Shown piece after piece: positions 19,611 to 29,584 of a stretch of DNA of 64,000 nucleotides. The position numbers and the translations under genes are program-made. The stretch is taken from NCBI GenBank assembly GCA_026713485.1, contig JAPOOK010000037.1, forward strand, positions 23,805-87,804, in the 5' to 3' direction. The DNA comes from Chloroflexota bacterium. GTDB lineage: Bacteria > Chloroflexota > Dehalococcoidia > UBA6926. Position 1 is the stretch's first letter, and each line of letters begins with the position of its first letter. The notes beneath the pieces are model-generated. The model made no database searches. It saw only the letters and a program-made list of their open reading frames with translations, and had not been told where the DNA came from.

Positions 19611-20558
19611 ATGGAATATCGTCGATTGGGCAATTCAGGCCTGCAGGTTTCAGTTGTTGGACTCGGGACGAACAATTTCGGCAGGCGCCTCGAATATGAA
19701 CGGAGCGAAATCGTCATCAAGGCGTCGATCGATAACGGAATCAACTTCATCGACACGGCCAACATCTACAGCATGGGCGAGTCCGAGGAGCACATCGGCA
19801 GGGCGCTGGTGGGGAACCGCGAGGCGGCAGTGATTGCCACCAAGGGCAGCGGGCAGATGCGTCAGGGCCCGCACGGCAGCGGCAACTCCCGCAAGCACAT
19901 CACGAGCGAGGTGGAGGCAAGCCTCAAGCGGCTTCAGACTGACTACATCGATCTCTACCAGATTCACTTCCCGGACAATGTCACGCCCATCGAAGAGACC
20001 TTGCGCGCCCTGGATGACCTGATCCGCGCCGGGAAGATCGTCTATATCGGCAGCTCCAATTTCGCCGTGTGGCAGGAGGCGGAGGCCGCGTGGACGAGCA
20101 AGCATTTGAGCCTCAACAGCTTCGTCAGCACGCAGCCGGAATACAGTCTCATCAACCGCGACGTGGAGCGGGAGCTAATCCCGTTCGCGATCAAGTACAA
20201 CATCGGGATCATCCCCTACTTCCCGCTTGCGGGCGGGGTGTTGACCGGCAAATACACGGAAGGCCAGGAGCCACCGGAGGGCACGCGCATGGCCACCACT
20301 CCCGCAAACTTCCGTGGCCGATTCATGAACGAGCGCACGTTTGCCATCGCGGACGTGGCAACGAAGTTTGCGGAGGAGCGTGGGCATACGACGGTTGAAC
20401 TCGCCATCGCGTGGCTACTGGCACAACCGCAAGTGTCGAGCGTCATCGCGGGCGCGACACGGCCTGAACAAGTAGAGGCGAACGCCAAGGCCGCCGACTG
20501 GACACTGACGGCGGATGAGGTGACAGAACTGAACGAGAAGCTGGCGGCGCTCGGCTAG
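19611..20558 (+). CDS. aldo/keto reductase
   Basis: GLGTNNFG, FIDTANIYSMGESEEHIGRAL, DLYQIHFPD, IGSSNFAVW, SVIAGATRPEQVEAN. Confidence 0.95.
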   Translation: MEYRRLGNSGLQVSVVGLGTNNFGRRLEYERSEIVIKASIDNGINFIDTANIYSMGESEEHIGRALVGNREAAVIATKGSGQMRQGPHGSGNSRKHITSEVEASLKRLQTDYIDLYQIHFPDNVTPIEETLRALDDLIRAGKIVYIGSSNFAVWQEAEAAWTSKHLSLNSFVSTQPEYSLINRDVERELIPFAIKYNIGIIPYFPLAGGVLTGKYTEGQEPPEGTRMATTPANFRGRFMNERTFAIADVATKFAEERGHTTVELAIAWLLAQPQVSSVIAGATRPEQVEANAKAADWTLTADEVTELNEKLAALG

Positions 20559-20568
20559 CTGAGGAGTC

Positions 20569-21051
20569 CTACGCCTCTCCAGTCACCGGCTCGCGGGCAG
20601 TCACGCGTATGACGTAGTTCTGCGGGTCGTCTTGCGTGGGGAAGTGGCGTCCTTGCGCGAACATCTCAGTCAGACGCTGAAAGAGCAGCGGGCCCACTTG
20701 GGATACGGCGTCTTCCAGATCGGCTGAAATGGTGGACACGTCCGGGAAGGCGACGAGTGTGGCGCGGTATTCTTCCTCGTCCGTGCGCTGGATCATGACG
20801 ACATAGGGCGAGGTGTCACCGCGTCGCGGATTCCGTACCCAGACGGTCCGCACAGGCGGCCATTCCTCACGGGGGGCCTCTCCGCCCTCTGCGGCAATTT
20901 TCCCGAGCGCAAGACCAGCGTTATCGGCCACATCATCAAGCGCCGCGGCGCGCGTGGGACCTTGCCCCGTTACGCCTGCCATTGCGGGAATCAACCCGCG
21001 ATACGACCCGTCTTCATTGGGCAGCAGAACCGCCGTGTACGATGGAGCCAT
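20569..21051 (-). CDS. HicB-like protein with a possible second HicB-like half
   Basis: YTAVLLPNEDGSYRGLIPAMAGVTGQGPTRAAALDDVADNAGLAL resembles HicB; similar layout in the C-terminal half (YRATLVAFPDVSTISADLEDAVSQV). Confidence 0.55.
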   Translation of the reverse strand: MAPSYTAVLLPNEDGSYRGLIPAMAGVTGQGPTRAAALDDVADNAGLALGKIAAEGGEAPREEWPPVRTVWVRNPRRGDTSPYVVMIQRTDEEEYRATLVAFPDVSTISADLEDAVSQVGPLLFQRLTEMFAQGRHFPTQDDPQNYVIRVTAREPVTGEA

Positions 21052-21066
21052 TTTCTCTCCCCGTCT

Positions 21067-22518
21067 TTATGCGCCCGCGAAAATCGATGCGGCGGCGGAC
21101 TCGGCAGCCTCCGCCAACGGCCTCACATACAGCCCGCCCGCCACAATCGTCAGGAGCAAACCAAGTATCAGCAGCCACATGGTCCGCGAAACGCGAATCG
21201 GCTCCGCGCCGTCCTCAGGCTGTTCGATGTACATCTGCCTCACGATATTCAGATAGTAGTACAGAGAAATCAGGCTGGCGAATATGGCGATACCGACCGG
21301 CACGAGGAATCGCGACCCCGCCGTAGCAATCACGGTGAAGAGATAAAACTTGGACGCGAACCCAACGAAGAACGGGAACCCAGCGAGGCTGAAGAGCGCG
21401 CCCGTTAACGCCAGCGCGAGGAATGGATTGCGTCGTGCCATGCCCGCCAGATCACGGACACCTTCCTTACCGGTCTGATGCCAGACGGCGAGCAGCACCA
21501 TGAACGCGACCATCGTCGAGGCGGCATAGCTCACACTGTGGATGAGCATTCCGGCGATTGGTTTCGTGGGATCATCAGCACCCAGCGCGGCTATTCCGAG
21601 GAGGAGATATCCGACCTGCCCGATGCTCGAATATGCCATCAGGCGCTTGAGGTTCGACTGTAGGATGGCGACGAGGTTGCCGAGCATCATGCTCAACACG
21701 GCCAAGAGGATGAACACCCAGTCCCAGAAGAGCGCCACGGGTTCAAGAGCGACGGCAACCAGACGGATCAAGAGCGCGAAACCGGCCGCCTTGGACGCCG
21801 CCGCAAGATAGGCGGTGATGGGGATTGGCGCTCCCTCGTATACGTCCGGCGTCCACATATGGAATGGGACGGCTGCGACCTTGAAACCCAGCCCTGCCGT
21901 CAGCATTGCCAACGCGATGATCAGGCCGGGGCTCGGCGAGAGGGCGCTGAGGCCGCTTGCCACCTGGTCGTAGCGAGTGTCACCCGTCAGGCCGTAGATG
22001 TACGTGATGCCCAACAAGAGGAACGCGGAGGCGATTGCGCCAAGCAGGATGTACTTCATTCCTGCCTCATTGGTCCTCCGCTCCCTCCAGGTATACGACG
22101 CGAGGATGTACAGCGAGAAACTCAGCAATTCCAAGGAGATGTAGGCGGTGATGAGCTCACCCGCCGCTGCCATGCCCATCGCGCCAACGGTGGCCATCAT
22201 CAGGAGGGCGACAAACTCACCCGGGCTGTCGATGGACCGCACAAATTGAGCGGAGCCGAGTATGGTCACTGCCGCGAGGATGACGAATAAGGCGAAGAAG
22301 AACGCAGAATAGGTGTCAAAGATGAGGATGCCGCCGGCGAAGCGGCTTGATTCGCCGTCGTTGGTAAGGACTATGAATACGCTGACAGCAGCCATGACTG
22401 CCGCACCGCCATAAACCAGGACCGTTCGCGAGAGTCGCGGCACAATCAGGTCGAGCGTAAACGCCCCGAAGGCGAGGCCGGTAACCAAATAGCCCGGTAA
22501 CAGGAGTGCCCAGTTCAT
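21067..22518 (-). CDS. nuoN: NADH-quinone oxidoreductase subunit N-like
   Basis: Multi-TM; ELLSFSLYILASYTWRE, KYILLGAIASAFLLLG, KVAAVPFHMWTPDVYEGAP. Confidence 0.95.
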   Translation of the reverse strand: MNWALLLPGYLVTGLAFGAFTLDLIVPRLSRTVLVYGGAAVMAAVSVFIVLTNDGESSRFAGGILIFDTYSAFFFALFVILAAVTILGSAQFVRSIDSPGEFVALLMMATVGAMGMAAAGELITAYISLELLSFSLYILASYTWRERRTNEAGMKYILLGAIASAFLLLGITYIYGLTGDTRYDQVASGLSALSPSPGLIIALAMLTAGLGFKVAAVPFHMWTPDVYEGAPIPITAYLAAASKAAGFALLIRLVAVALEPVALFWDWVFILLAVLSMMLGNLVAILQSNLKRLMAYSSIGQVGYLLLGIAALGADDPTKPIAGMLIHSVSYAASTMVAFMVLLAVWHQTGKEGVRDLAGMARRNPFLALALTGALFSLAGFPFFVGFASKFYLFTVIATAGSRFLVPVGIAIFASLISLYYYLNIVRQMYIEQPEDGAEPIRVSRTMWLLILGLLLTIVAGGLYVRPLAEAAESAAASIFAGA

Positions 22519-22531
22519 CGCGGCCCTGCCC

Positions 22532-24466
22532 CTACACCGTCTCGGCCAGCGCGGCCACTGCCACGATGATTACTGCCGCAATTGTGAAGACAAGAGCGTA
22601 GTTGAAGACGTAGCCGGTCTGGATTCCACGCAGAAGATGTCCGGCGTCAACGGTGCGTGCCGCCGGTCCGTCCACGCCCGCATCATTGACCACCCGCCGA
22701 TCAACCTCACGGATAAACCCTGCAAAAACCAGCACGATTCGATCTATGATCCACTGCGCTGTAGCGTCGATGTAAAACCGGTTTTGGATGAGCTTCAGCG
22801 GTCCCGCAACCGACTCAAGCACGGAGCCGTCAACGCGTTCCTTATTGTTCCAATAATTCAGCCCGACACCTATACCGGCGACGGCCGTCAGGGTGGATGC
22901 CAACGCCAACAGCATGTCGAAGTGGAACTCGCGGTGGCCGTTCGTGAGGAACTCGATGAAGTCCCAGCCGAAGGCGAGCACCACACCGAGGAAAACGGCC
23001 AGGATCCCCAATGACACAAGGGGGATAGACATAAGCGGTGGCGGATCATGGAGCCCGGCAGCGTGGTTTCCTTCTCCATCGTGGTCGCTAGCGGCTTGCG
23101 CCGGTTCTCCCTGAGAGACAACCAGCGCGAGTCGTGTCATATACAAGGCGCTGAGGAATGAGGCGATAATCGCTCCAAAGAAGAGCAGGTAACCGGGCAG
23201 ACTTTCGATCTCAAGGGCCGGAGCAAGAATGCCCTCCTTGGAGATAAAGCCGCTCAATGGTGGAATCCCCGCCAGCGACAGGCTGCCAACTATTAGAGCG
23301 GCTGCTGTGAGCGGCGCAGCGATCCGTAGGCCGCGCACTTGGTAGATAGACGCGGAGGAGGCATGGATGGCGTGGAGCGCGACCCCCGCCGTCAGGAACA
23401 ACAAAGCCTTGAAATAGCCGTGCGTGAGTAGGTGGAACATACCGCCGCTTGGGTCGCGGTGAGCGGGGTCACTTGCCAACCCGGCCGCGCCCAGTGCAAG
23501 CATCATGAGGCCGAGCTGGCTCACTGTTGAGTACGCGAGGATGCGCTTGAAATCAATCTCGCCCAAGGCCAACAGCCCGGCAAGAACAGCGGTCACCAGT
23601 CCAATCGCGGCCACAAACCACAAAACGCCGGGGGCTTCCACGAACAGGTCAAACATGCGCGCAACGAGGAACACGCCCGCCGCTACCATCGTCGCCGCGT
23701 GGATAAGCGCGCTGACCGGTGTGGGACCCTCCATGGCGTCCGGCAGCCAGATATGGAACGGGAACTGCGCGCTCTTGCCCATCGCTCCGAGGAACAGCAG
23801 GAACGCCACCAGCGCAGCCTCTCCACCACTCAATGATGCGATAACCTCCCGGATATCGAACGTGCCGGTGCTGAGATAGGCAATGATTATGCCGATCAAC
23901 AGGCCGACATCACCGAATCGGGTTGTGATAAAGGCTTTCTTCGCCGCCTCTGCCGCCGAACGCCGCTCCCAATAGAAGCCAATGAGCAGGAACGAGCACA
24001 TTCCCACCAGTTCCCATGAGATGTAGAGCAGCAACAGGCTGCCGGTCAGGACAAGGGCAAGCATGGACGCGGCGAACAGCGAATGCGCGGCGAAATACCA
24101 CCCCAACCGCTCGTCACCTTTCATGTACTCCAGTGAGTAGACCTGTACAGCGAGCGAGACGGACGTGACGAGGATGATCATCATCACCGATAGACTGTCG
24201 ACGATGTAGCTCAGCCCGAACTCGGAGCCTCCGGCGGACAGCCAGACGACGGTCCCGACGTATTCACCGTTGGCAAGATAGTCGCCCAGCACCCCGAGCG
24301 ATCCGATGAATGCAATACCTATGGCGGCGACGCTGACCCATGACGCGGCTTGCGGCAGGATTTGGAGCCGCCCGATGGCAAGAATCACGAATGCCGCAAA
24401 TGGCAGCGCGGCAATAAGCCACGCCTGCTCAGCGCCGATCGGGATTGCGTCCAGCAGGGCCGTCAC
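22532..24466 (-). CDS. nuoL: NADH-quinone oxidoreductase subunit L-like
   Basis: SWELVGMCSFLLIGFYWER, TRFGDVGLLIGI, FPFHIWLPDAMEGPTPVSALIHAATMVAAGVFL. Confidence 0.96.
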   Translation of the reverse strand: MTALLDAIPIGAEQAWLIAALPFAAFVILAIGRLQILPQAASWVSVAAIGIAFIGSLGVLGDYLANGEYVGTVVWLSAGGSEFGLSYIVDSLSVMMIILVTSVSLAVQVYSLEYMKGDERLGWYFAAHSLFAASMLALVLTGSLLLLYISWELVGMCSFLLIGFYWERRSAAEAAKKAFITTRFGDVGLLIGIIIAYLSTGTFDIREVIASLSGGEAALVAFLLFLGAMGKSAQFPFHIWLPDAMEGPTPVSALIHAATMVAAGVFLVARMFDLFVEAPGVLWFVAAIGLVTAVLAGLLALGEIDFKRILAYSTVSQLGLMMLALGAAGLASDPAHRDPSGGMFHLLTHGYFKALLFLTAGVALHAIHASSASIYQVRGLRIAAPLTAAALIVGSLSLAGIPPLSGFISKEGILAPALEIESLPGYLLFFGAIIASFLSALYMTRLALVVSQGEPAQAASDHDGEGNHAAGLHDPPPLMSIPLVSLGILAVFLGVVLAFGWDFIEFLTNGHREFHFDMLLALASTLTAVAGIGVGLNYWNNKERVDGSVLESVAGPLKLIQNRFYIDATAQWIIDRIVLVFAGFIREVDRRVVNDAGVDGPAARTVDAGHLLRGIQTGYVFNYALVFTIAAVIIVAVAALAETV

Positions 24467-24478
24467 TTTCTTGGCCCC

Positions 24479-24787
24479 CTATTGCTGCAAGGTGGAGATG
24501 CGGTCCAGGTTGACCGTCTCCCAGTTTCTGAACATGCGAAGAACGATGGCGAGGGCAAGACCAACCTCCGCCGCCGCGATCGTGATCACAAAGATGATCA
24601 GCACGTGGGCGATGGCCTCCGTTCCCACCACATAGCGAGCAAAGGCGATGAGATGGACGTTGACAGCGTTGAGCATCAACTCGATCGACATGAGGACAAG
24701 GACGGCATTACGCCGTGCCAACACCCCGTACAACCCAAGGCAAAACAGTGCCGCGCCCAGGATCAGCATGAACTCGAGGACGGTCAT
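24479..24787 (-). CDS. nuoK: NADH-quinone oxidoreductase subunit K-like
   Basis: ARRNAVLVLMSIELMLNAVN, AAAEVGLALAIVL. Confidence 0.95.
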   Translation of the reverse strand: MTVLEFMLILGAALFCLGLYGVLARRNAVLVLMSIELMLNAVNVHLIAFARYVVGTEAIAHVLIIFVITIAAAEVGLALAIVLRMFRNWETVNLDRISTLQQ

Positions 24788-25284
24788 GCGCCCTCTCTCC
24801 CGCTCCGCGTCAGCACGACTGCGCCCACCAACGCCACCAATAGCACCAACGATGCGATCTCGAATGGAATCAGGAAATCGCTAAACAGGAGTTCGCTCAG
24901 AGCGGTGAATTCGGCCATCGGGTCAGTGCCAGGTTCACGGGTGCGCCACGGCGTTGCCAGCGCAGCCGCTACGAGCAGCGCGAACAGACCGACGCAGGCC
25001 ATCGCCGCGAGCGGGCGCTGTGCGTTGTCTTTCACATTGGTCTGTTCCGGCGCGCGAGTGAGCATGATGGCAAACAGGAGAACGATCGTGATTGCGCCGC
25101 CATAGATGAGCACTTGGGCAAGCGCGATGAATTCTGCCAGCATCATCAGGAACAGGGCCGCCACTCCGACCAGGGAGATCAGGAGGAACACCGCCGCATA
25201 GACGACGCTCCGTGTCGCGACGACGCCGACGGCGGCAGCGACGGTGATTATTCCGATTGCTCCAAGAATCGCGGTCTCGATCAT
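24784..25284 (-). CDS. nuoJ: NADH-quinone oxidoreductase subunit J-like
   Basis: AEFIALAQVLIYGGAITIVLLFAIML. Confidence 0.94.
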   Translation of the reverse strand: MIETAILGAIGIITVAAAVGVVATRSVVYAAVFLLISLVGVAALFLMMLAEFIALAQVLIYGGAITIVLLFAIMLTRAPEQTNVKDNAQRPLAAMACVGLFALLVAAALATPWRTREPGTDPMAEFTALSELLFSDFLIPFEIASLVLLVALVGAVVLTRSGREGA

Positions 25285-26255
25285 TCGGCGACAGTCCCGG
25301 GCTTGGAGTTGTCCGATTCGGATTCGTTGTCAGAGGATTCTGCGTTGGCAGCTTCCTGCGCCGCGCGCTCGGCAGCTCGTTGGGCGCGAAGTTCGGCGGC
25401 CTTGCGTCGAGATTCGGCTACGCGAGGATCAACGGCGGGAGCGTCACTCGATGCCTGTTCAGGAGCAGGAGACTCCGTTTGTTCAGGGGTGGCCGTTGTT
25501 GGCGCTGCGGGTGGAGCCTCACCGCGCTCAGCGGCGCGTTGGGCGCGCAGTTCAGCAGCCTTGGCTCGCGCAGCGGCTACGCGGGGGTCAACGGCAGGGG
25601 CGTCATCCGCAGCCTGTTCAGGGGCGGCTGTTGTTGCTTCTGCAGGCGGTGCCTCACCGCGCTCTGCAGCACGTTGGGCGCGAAGTTCGGCAGCCTTTGC
25701 CCGTGCAGCGGCTACACGATCTTCACCCGAGGCAGGTGCGCCAGCGGCCGGGGTTCCACCACTCTGCGCGGCTGAGCGACGCGCCGACTTCTTGGCTTCT
25801 GGCGGGGACCAGCGCCCTTTCTCTTCCTGTTCTTTGCCTGCTTCAAGTAGTTGGTCCAGGTCATACATGAGATTTGGGCGTGCGTATTGGCTGGCGTCGA
25901 AGTTGTCCGACATGATAATTGCGTCGAAATTGCAGTACTCCACGCACAGTCCGCACATGATGCAGTCGGCCACATTCAAGTCAAAATACTCAACGATCTT
26001 GCGGCGAGTGCTGTCACCTTCAGCGTGCTTGGGGTTGTCCATCATTGCGACATCGATACAGTCCGTTGGGCAGATCCGCATACAGACCAGGCAGCCGGTA
26101 CAGTAGGGCTCCGGCACATCTTTGTCCCATGTGAGCACGGGGTGCGCCATGAATCGGGGCGCAAGCGTGGGGGCGATTGACGGATATTCCGCCGTAACGG
26201 GCGGCTTGAGTGCCAGCTTCATTGTTGTTAGCAGACTCTTGAAGGTTCCCAACAT
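25281..26255 (-). CDS. nuoI: NADH-quinone oxidoreductase subunit I-like with long repeat-bearing C-terminal extension
   Basis: Two [4Fe-4S] motifs (CTGCLVCMRICP, CIMCGLCVEYC); start at MLGTFKSLL (26255); tail with three copies of ~(R)KAAELRAQRAAER. Confidence 0.92.
   Translation of the reverse strand: MLGTFKSLLTTMKLALKPPVTAEYPSIAPTLAPRFMAHPVLTWDKDVPEPYCTGCLVCMRICPTDCIDVAMMDNPKHAEGDSTRRKIVEYFDLNVADCIMCGLCVEYCNFDAIIMSDNFDASQYARPNLMYDLDQLLEAGKEQEEKGRWSPPEAKKSARRSAAQSGGTPAAGAPASGEDRVAAARAKAAELRAQRAAERGEAPPAEATTAAPEQAADDAPAVDPRVAAARAKAAELRAQRAAERGEAPPAAPTTATPEQTESPAPEQASSDAPAVDPRVAESRRKAAELRAQRAAERAAQEAANAESSDNESESDNSKPGTVAE
25360..25740. repeat. three imperfect tandem repeats inside the nuoI 3' end
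   Basis: Recurring gttgggcgcgaagttcggcagcctt...gcggctacgcg; encodes (E/D)xRVAxxRxKAAELRAQRAAER three times. Confidence 0.85.
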
Positions 26256-26257
26256 GA

Positions 26258-27382
26258 CTATTGCGCCCACCTTTGCCTGTATTGCCGAAGTCTCTGTTCT
26301 CTGCGCCGCTGTATGAAGATGCCGGTTGCTGCCGCCAGCACGATGCTTACCACACTGATTGTCACACTTGTCACCCACAGCTCCCAGCCGTTCTGATGTT
26401 GGACCCACACGACAGTCGCCACGACCAGCAGATTCAAGAGCGACGCGGGTATGGCGATTTTCCACGCGAACGCCATGAGTTGGTCGATACGGAGGCGTGG
26501 CAGCGGTGCGCGGATCCAGAACACGACGAGGATGATGCCGGCCATCTTGACCAGCAGGTAGAAGGGCTGAAGGATGGGGACCTGCTCGGAGAACGGCCCT
26601 GTCCAACCACCGAGGAAGAGGATTGTTGCGAGGAACGCCATCGTCGCGAGTCCCGCGTATTCCGTCAGGAAGAAGACGCCCCAACGGATGCCTGAGTATT
26701 CGACGAACGCGCCGCCGACGATCTCCTCCTCTGCGTGGGGTATGTCAAAGGGAATACGCGCCGTTTCCGCCAGCGCCCCTACAAGGAAGAGAATGAAGCC
26801 CAGCGGCATGATAATCAGGTACGGCACGCTGCCCTGCGCCTCGACGATGCCTGCGAGGCTGAAGGGGCGATCAGTCGCCGTTTGAGCGAGTAACCCAACT
26901 GCAAGCACGGCGAAGACCAGCGGCAGTTCGTAGCTTATCAACTGCGCGGCATTGCGGGCGCTCCCCAAGAGCGCGTACTTGTTGTTGGATGCCCATCCTG
27001 CCAGCACGTGGCCTACGACAGACAGACCCAGGATGGCAATGATGTAGAACAGCCCGATATCGAGGTCGCTCAGTACCCAGTCGGGGCCGAACGGCAGCAC
27101 CATCCAGAGCATGAAGATCGGCGTGAAGATCAAAAGGGGGGCGAGGTAGAAGATAACGATGTTCACGCTCCCGGGGCGCACATCTTCCTTGAGCATCAGC
27201 TTGATTGCGTCCGCCGCTGTCTGAAGGATGCCGGATGGTCCGGTTCGTGAGGGCCCGACGCGCTGCTGTAAGCGAGCGAGCGTCTTGCGTTCCGCCCAGA
27301 TCACTCCGAGCACGGCGGTGAGAATGCCGTTGAACAGCACAAAGACGACGATGGCGATTGTGATGAGATCCAACAGGCTCAT
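26258..27382 (-). CDS. nuoH: NADH-quinone oxidoreductase subunit H-like
   Basis: AERKTLARLQQRVGPSRTGPSGILQTAADAIKL, IPFDIPHAEEEIVGGAFVEYSGIRW. Confidence 0.96.
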   Translation of the reverse strand: MSLLDLITIAIVVFVLFNGILTAVLGVIWAERKTLARLQQRVGPSRTGPSGILQTAADAIKLMLKEDVRPGSVNIVIFYLAPLLIFTPIFMLWMVLPFGPDWVLSDLDIGLFYIIAILGLSVVGHVLAGWASNNKYALLGSARNAAQLISYELPLVFAVLAVGLLAQTATDRPFSLAGIVEAQGSVPYLIIMPLGFILFLVGALAETARIPFDIPHAEEEIVGGAFVEYSGIRWGVFFLTEYAGLATMAFLATILFLGGWTGPFSEQVPILQPFYLLVKMAGIILVVFWIRAPLPRLRIDQLMAFAWKIAIPASLLNLLVVATVVWVQHQNGWELWVTSVTISVVSIVLAAATGIFIQRRREQRLRQYRQRWAQ

Positions 27383-28524
27383 CGGTCCACCTCGCCAAGA
27401 ACGATGTCCATGGAACCAAGAATCACGGTGGCGTCGGCAAGATACGAGCCTCGAATCATGGCGGGCAGCGCCATCAGATTGCAGAAGCTCGGTCCGCGAA
27501 TCTTGAGGCGGTAAGGCTGAACCGTGCCGCCGGACGAGACTAGATAGACGCCCAGATCTCCGCGCGGGTTCTCCCCGTGCACGTACACATCCCCCTCCGG
27601 TGGGCGAAGGATGCGCGGCACCCGACCCAGGAACGGACCGTCCGGCAGTTTGTCCAGGGCCTGCGCGACAATGGAAATCGACTGTTCAATCTCCAACATC
27701 CGAACCATGTACCGGTCGTAGCAGTCCCCTGTCTGTCCCGTTGGAACACGGAAATCCAATTCTTCATAAATGGAGTAAGGATCAGCTTTACGTATGTCGT
27801 AGTCGATGCCTGCCGCCCTCAGCAACGGACCTGTTACGCCGTAGTCAAGAAGATCCTCCGGCGGTATCGCTCCGATGCCGGCGGTGCGTTCGATGAATAT
27901 CTCACTCTCGGTGAGCGTGCCCCGCGCCTCTTCGTATCCAACCTTGAGTTGATCCAGCAAGGCGCGAACGGCGGGGACGAATCCGTCCGGCAGGTCTTCC
28001 TTGACGCCGCCGATACGGAAGTAGTTATGCATCATGCGCGCGCCTGTGACGCCCTCAAAAATCTGCTGAATCCTCTCGCGGTCACGGAACCCGAGCATGA
28101 CGGGATTCATCGCGCCGGTGTCCAACCCATACGTGCCGTAGAACAGCAGATGACTTGCGATGCGATTGAGTTCGGACAGGATCAGGCGGATGTAGTCAGC
28201 GCGCTCCGGTACATCCACTCCCATCGCCTTTTCCACTGCCCTTACATAGACCCACTCATTATTGAAATTGGCGACGTAATCCAGACGGTCAAAAAGTGTG
28301 GTGATCTGTTGAAAATTCTCGCCCTCCGCCAACCGCTCGGAGCCGCGATGCAGATAGCCGATGTGCGGATAGACATCAACGACTCGCTCGCCATCGAGAG
28401 TCAGCACCATGCGGAATACGCCGTGCGTGGCAGGGTGCTGCGGCCCCATGTTGATGCTCAACTCCGCCTGCTCCGTGACGGGGTCGCGCACGATGTTTGC
28501 CGACAACCCGGAGTCAGTCACCAT
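27379..28524 (-). CDS. nuoD: NADH-quinone oxidoreductase subunit D-like
   Basis: MGPQHPATHGVFRMVLTLDGE, PHIGYLHRGSERL, LSELNRIASHLL, DCYDRYMVRMLE. Confidence 0.97.
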   Translation of the reverse strand: MVTDSGLSANIVRDPVTEQAELSINMGPQHPATHGVFRMVLTLDGERVVDVYPHIGYLHRGSERLAEGENFQQITTLFDRLDYVANFNNEWVYVRAVEKAMGVDVPERADYIRLILSELNRIASHLLFYGTYGLDTGAMNPVMLGFRDRERIQQIFEGVTGARMMHNYFRIGGVKEDLPDGFVPAVRALLDQLKVGYEEARGTLTESEIFIERTAGIGAIPPEDLLDYGVTGPLLRAAGIDYDIRKADPYSIYEELDFRVPTGQTGDCYDRYMVRMLEIEQSISIVAQALDKLPDGPFLGRVPRILRPPEGDVYVHGENPRGDLGVYLVSSGGTVQPYRLKIRGPSFCNLMALPAMIRGSYLADATVILGSMDIVLGEVDR

Positions 28525-29011
28525 AGAATGTCACCTGCTCCGGCATTTCATAACTCTTTCGCCCGGGGAATCCCTCGAATCCCTCATAGAGAATCAGTGG
28601 GGAGAGATCCGGATGGCCGCGAAACTCCAGTCCGAAGAGGTCGTGCCCCTCGCGCTCGTGCCAGTCCGCCCCCATCCAGACGCTAATTGCAGTGGGAATC
28701 CACGGGTCGTCGATGGGCGCGCGCGTCTTGATCACCAATTTATGCGGATGGGACAGCGAGGCCAGGTGATAGACCGCCTCCAGTTCGTCTTGCCAGTCAA
28801 CGACGGAGAGGCAGCGGAGATATTTGAAGTCCAGTTCCGGGTCCGACTTCAGGGCGGCGCAAACGTCAACGACTGCCTCACGCGAGACGCGCAACTGGAG
28901 TTCATCGAATGAGTAGTCGACGGATTGCGCGCTGTCCCCAGCAATCTCTCGCACACGCGCCTCAATGGGAGAGGGCGCGGCGGGCTCCTCGGGTCGGTCT
29001 CCGGTTGTCAC
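28514..29011 (-). CDS. nuoC: NADH-quinone oxidoreductase subunit C-like
   Basis: WHEREGHDLFGLEFRGHPDLSPLILYEGFEGFPGRKSYEMP; GTG start directly after the nuoB stop. Confidence 0.93.
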   Translation of the reverse strand: MTTGDRPEEPAAPSPIEARVREIAGDSAQSVDYSFDELQLRVSREAVVDVCAALKSDPELDFKYLRCLSVVDWQDELEAVYHLASLSHPHKLVIKTRAPIDDPWIPTAISVWMGADWHEREGHDLFGLEFRGHPDLSPLILYEGFEGFPGRKSYEMPEQVTFYGD

Positions 29012-29584
29012 CTATAGACCTCTCTTGAGCCTGGGCTCGTCCTGGATCTTGCGCTGGAGTTCAAGAATGCCGTGCTGCAATGCCTCGGGTCGCGGCGGGC
29101 ACCCAGGCACGTACACATCCACGGGGATGATCTGATCCACGCCCATCACGACCGAATATGAGCGGACGTACGGCCCGCCACACGTCGCGCACGAGCCCAT
29201 CGCGATAACCCACTTGGGCGCAGGCATCTGCTCGTACAGGAGCTTGATCGGCTCGGCCATTTTCTTGACGACCGTCCCCGCCACAATCATGACATCGGAT
29301 TGGCGCGGTGAGGGCCACGTAACGACACCGTAGCGGTCGAAATCATGCTTGGGCATATATGCGGATATCATCTCGATTGCGCAGCATGCCAACCCAAACG
29401 TGAGGGGCCACAGCGAGGATTTTCGCGCCATCGCGAAGAGCTCCTCGGTCTTGAGAGTAATCACACCTGAGAGGCCGCTCTTCTGATGCGCCGCGAGGTT
29501 CTGCAGCGCCATGCGGGATTCGGGCGTCGAGATGACGGGGCTCTGCCCAATACCCCCTTGCCCGCCTGCGGGTTCAATATTCAT
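29012..29584 (-). CDS. nuoB: NADH-quinone oxidoreductase subunit B-like
   Basis: [52 protein letters not shown]. Confidence 0.97.
   Translation of the reverse strand: MNIEPAGGQGGIGQSPVISTPESRMALQNLAAHQKSGLSGVITLKTEELFAMARKSSLWPLTFGLACCAIEMISAYMPKHDFDRYGVVTWPSPRQSDVMIVAGTVVKKMAEPIKLLYEQMPAPKWVIAMGSCATCGGPYVRSYSVVMGVDQIIPVDVYVPGCPPRPEALQHGILELQRKIQDEPRLKRGL

Noticed and set aside
25360-25740. Possible CRISPR-like array
   Set aside because: Three imperfect, in-frame repeats of unequal spacing within nuoI; no direct-repeat/spacer structure and no cas genes.
25114-26106. 330-aa plus-strand ORF with apparent repeats (SAARWARSSAAL)
   Set aside because: The repeats are the antisense reading of the nuoI tail repeats; overlapping plus ORFs in other frames show the same artefact.
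26256-26684. N-terminal extension of the nuoI ORF in the track
   Set aside because: Lies antisense-free but inside the conserved nuoH coding region in another frame; the family start is MLGTFKSLL at 26255.
27577-28686. 369-aa plus-strand ORF
   Set aside because: Antisense to nuoD/nuoC, which have clear conserved motifs; no recognisable family, so a high-GC shadow ORF.
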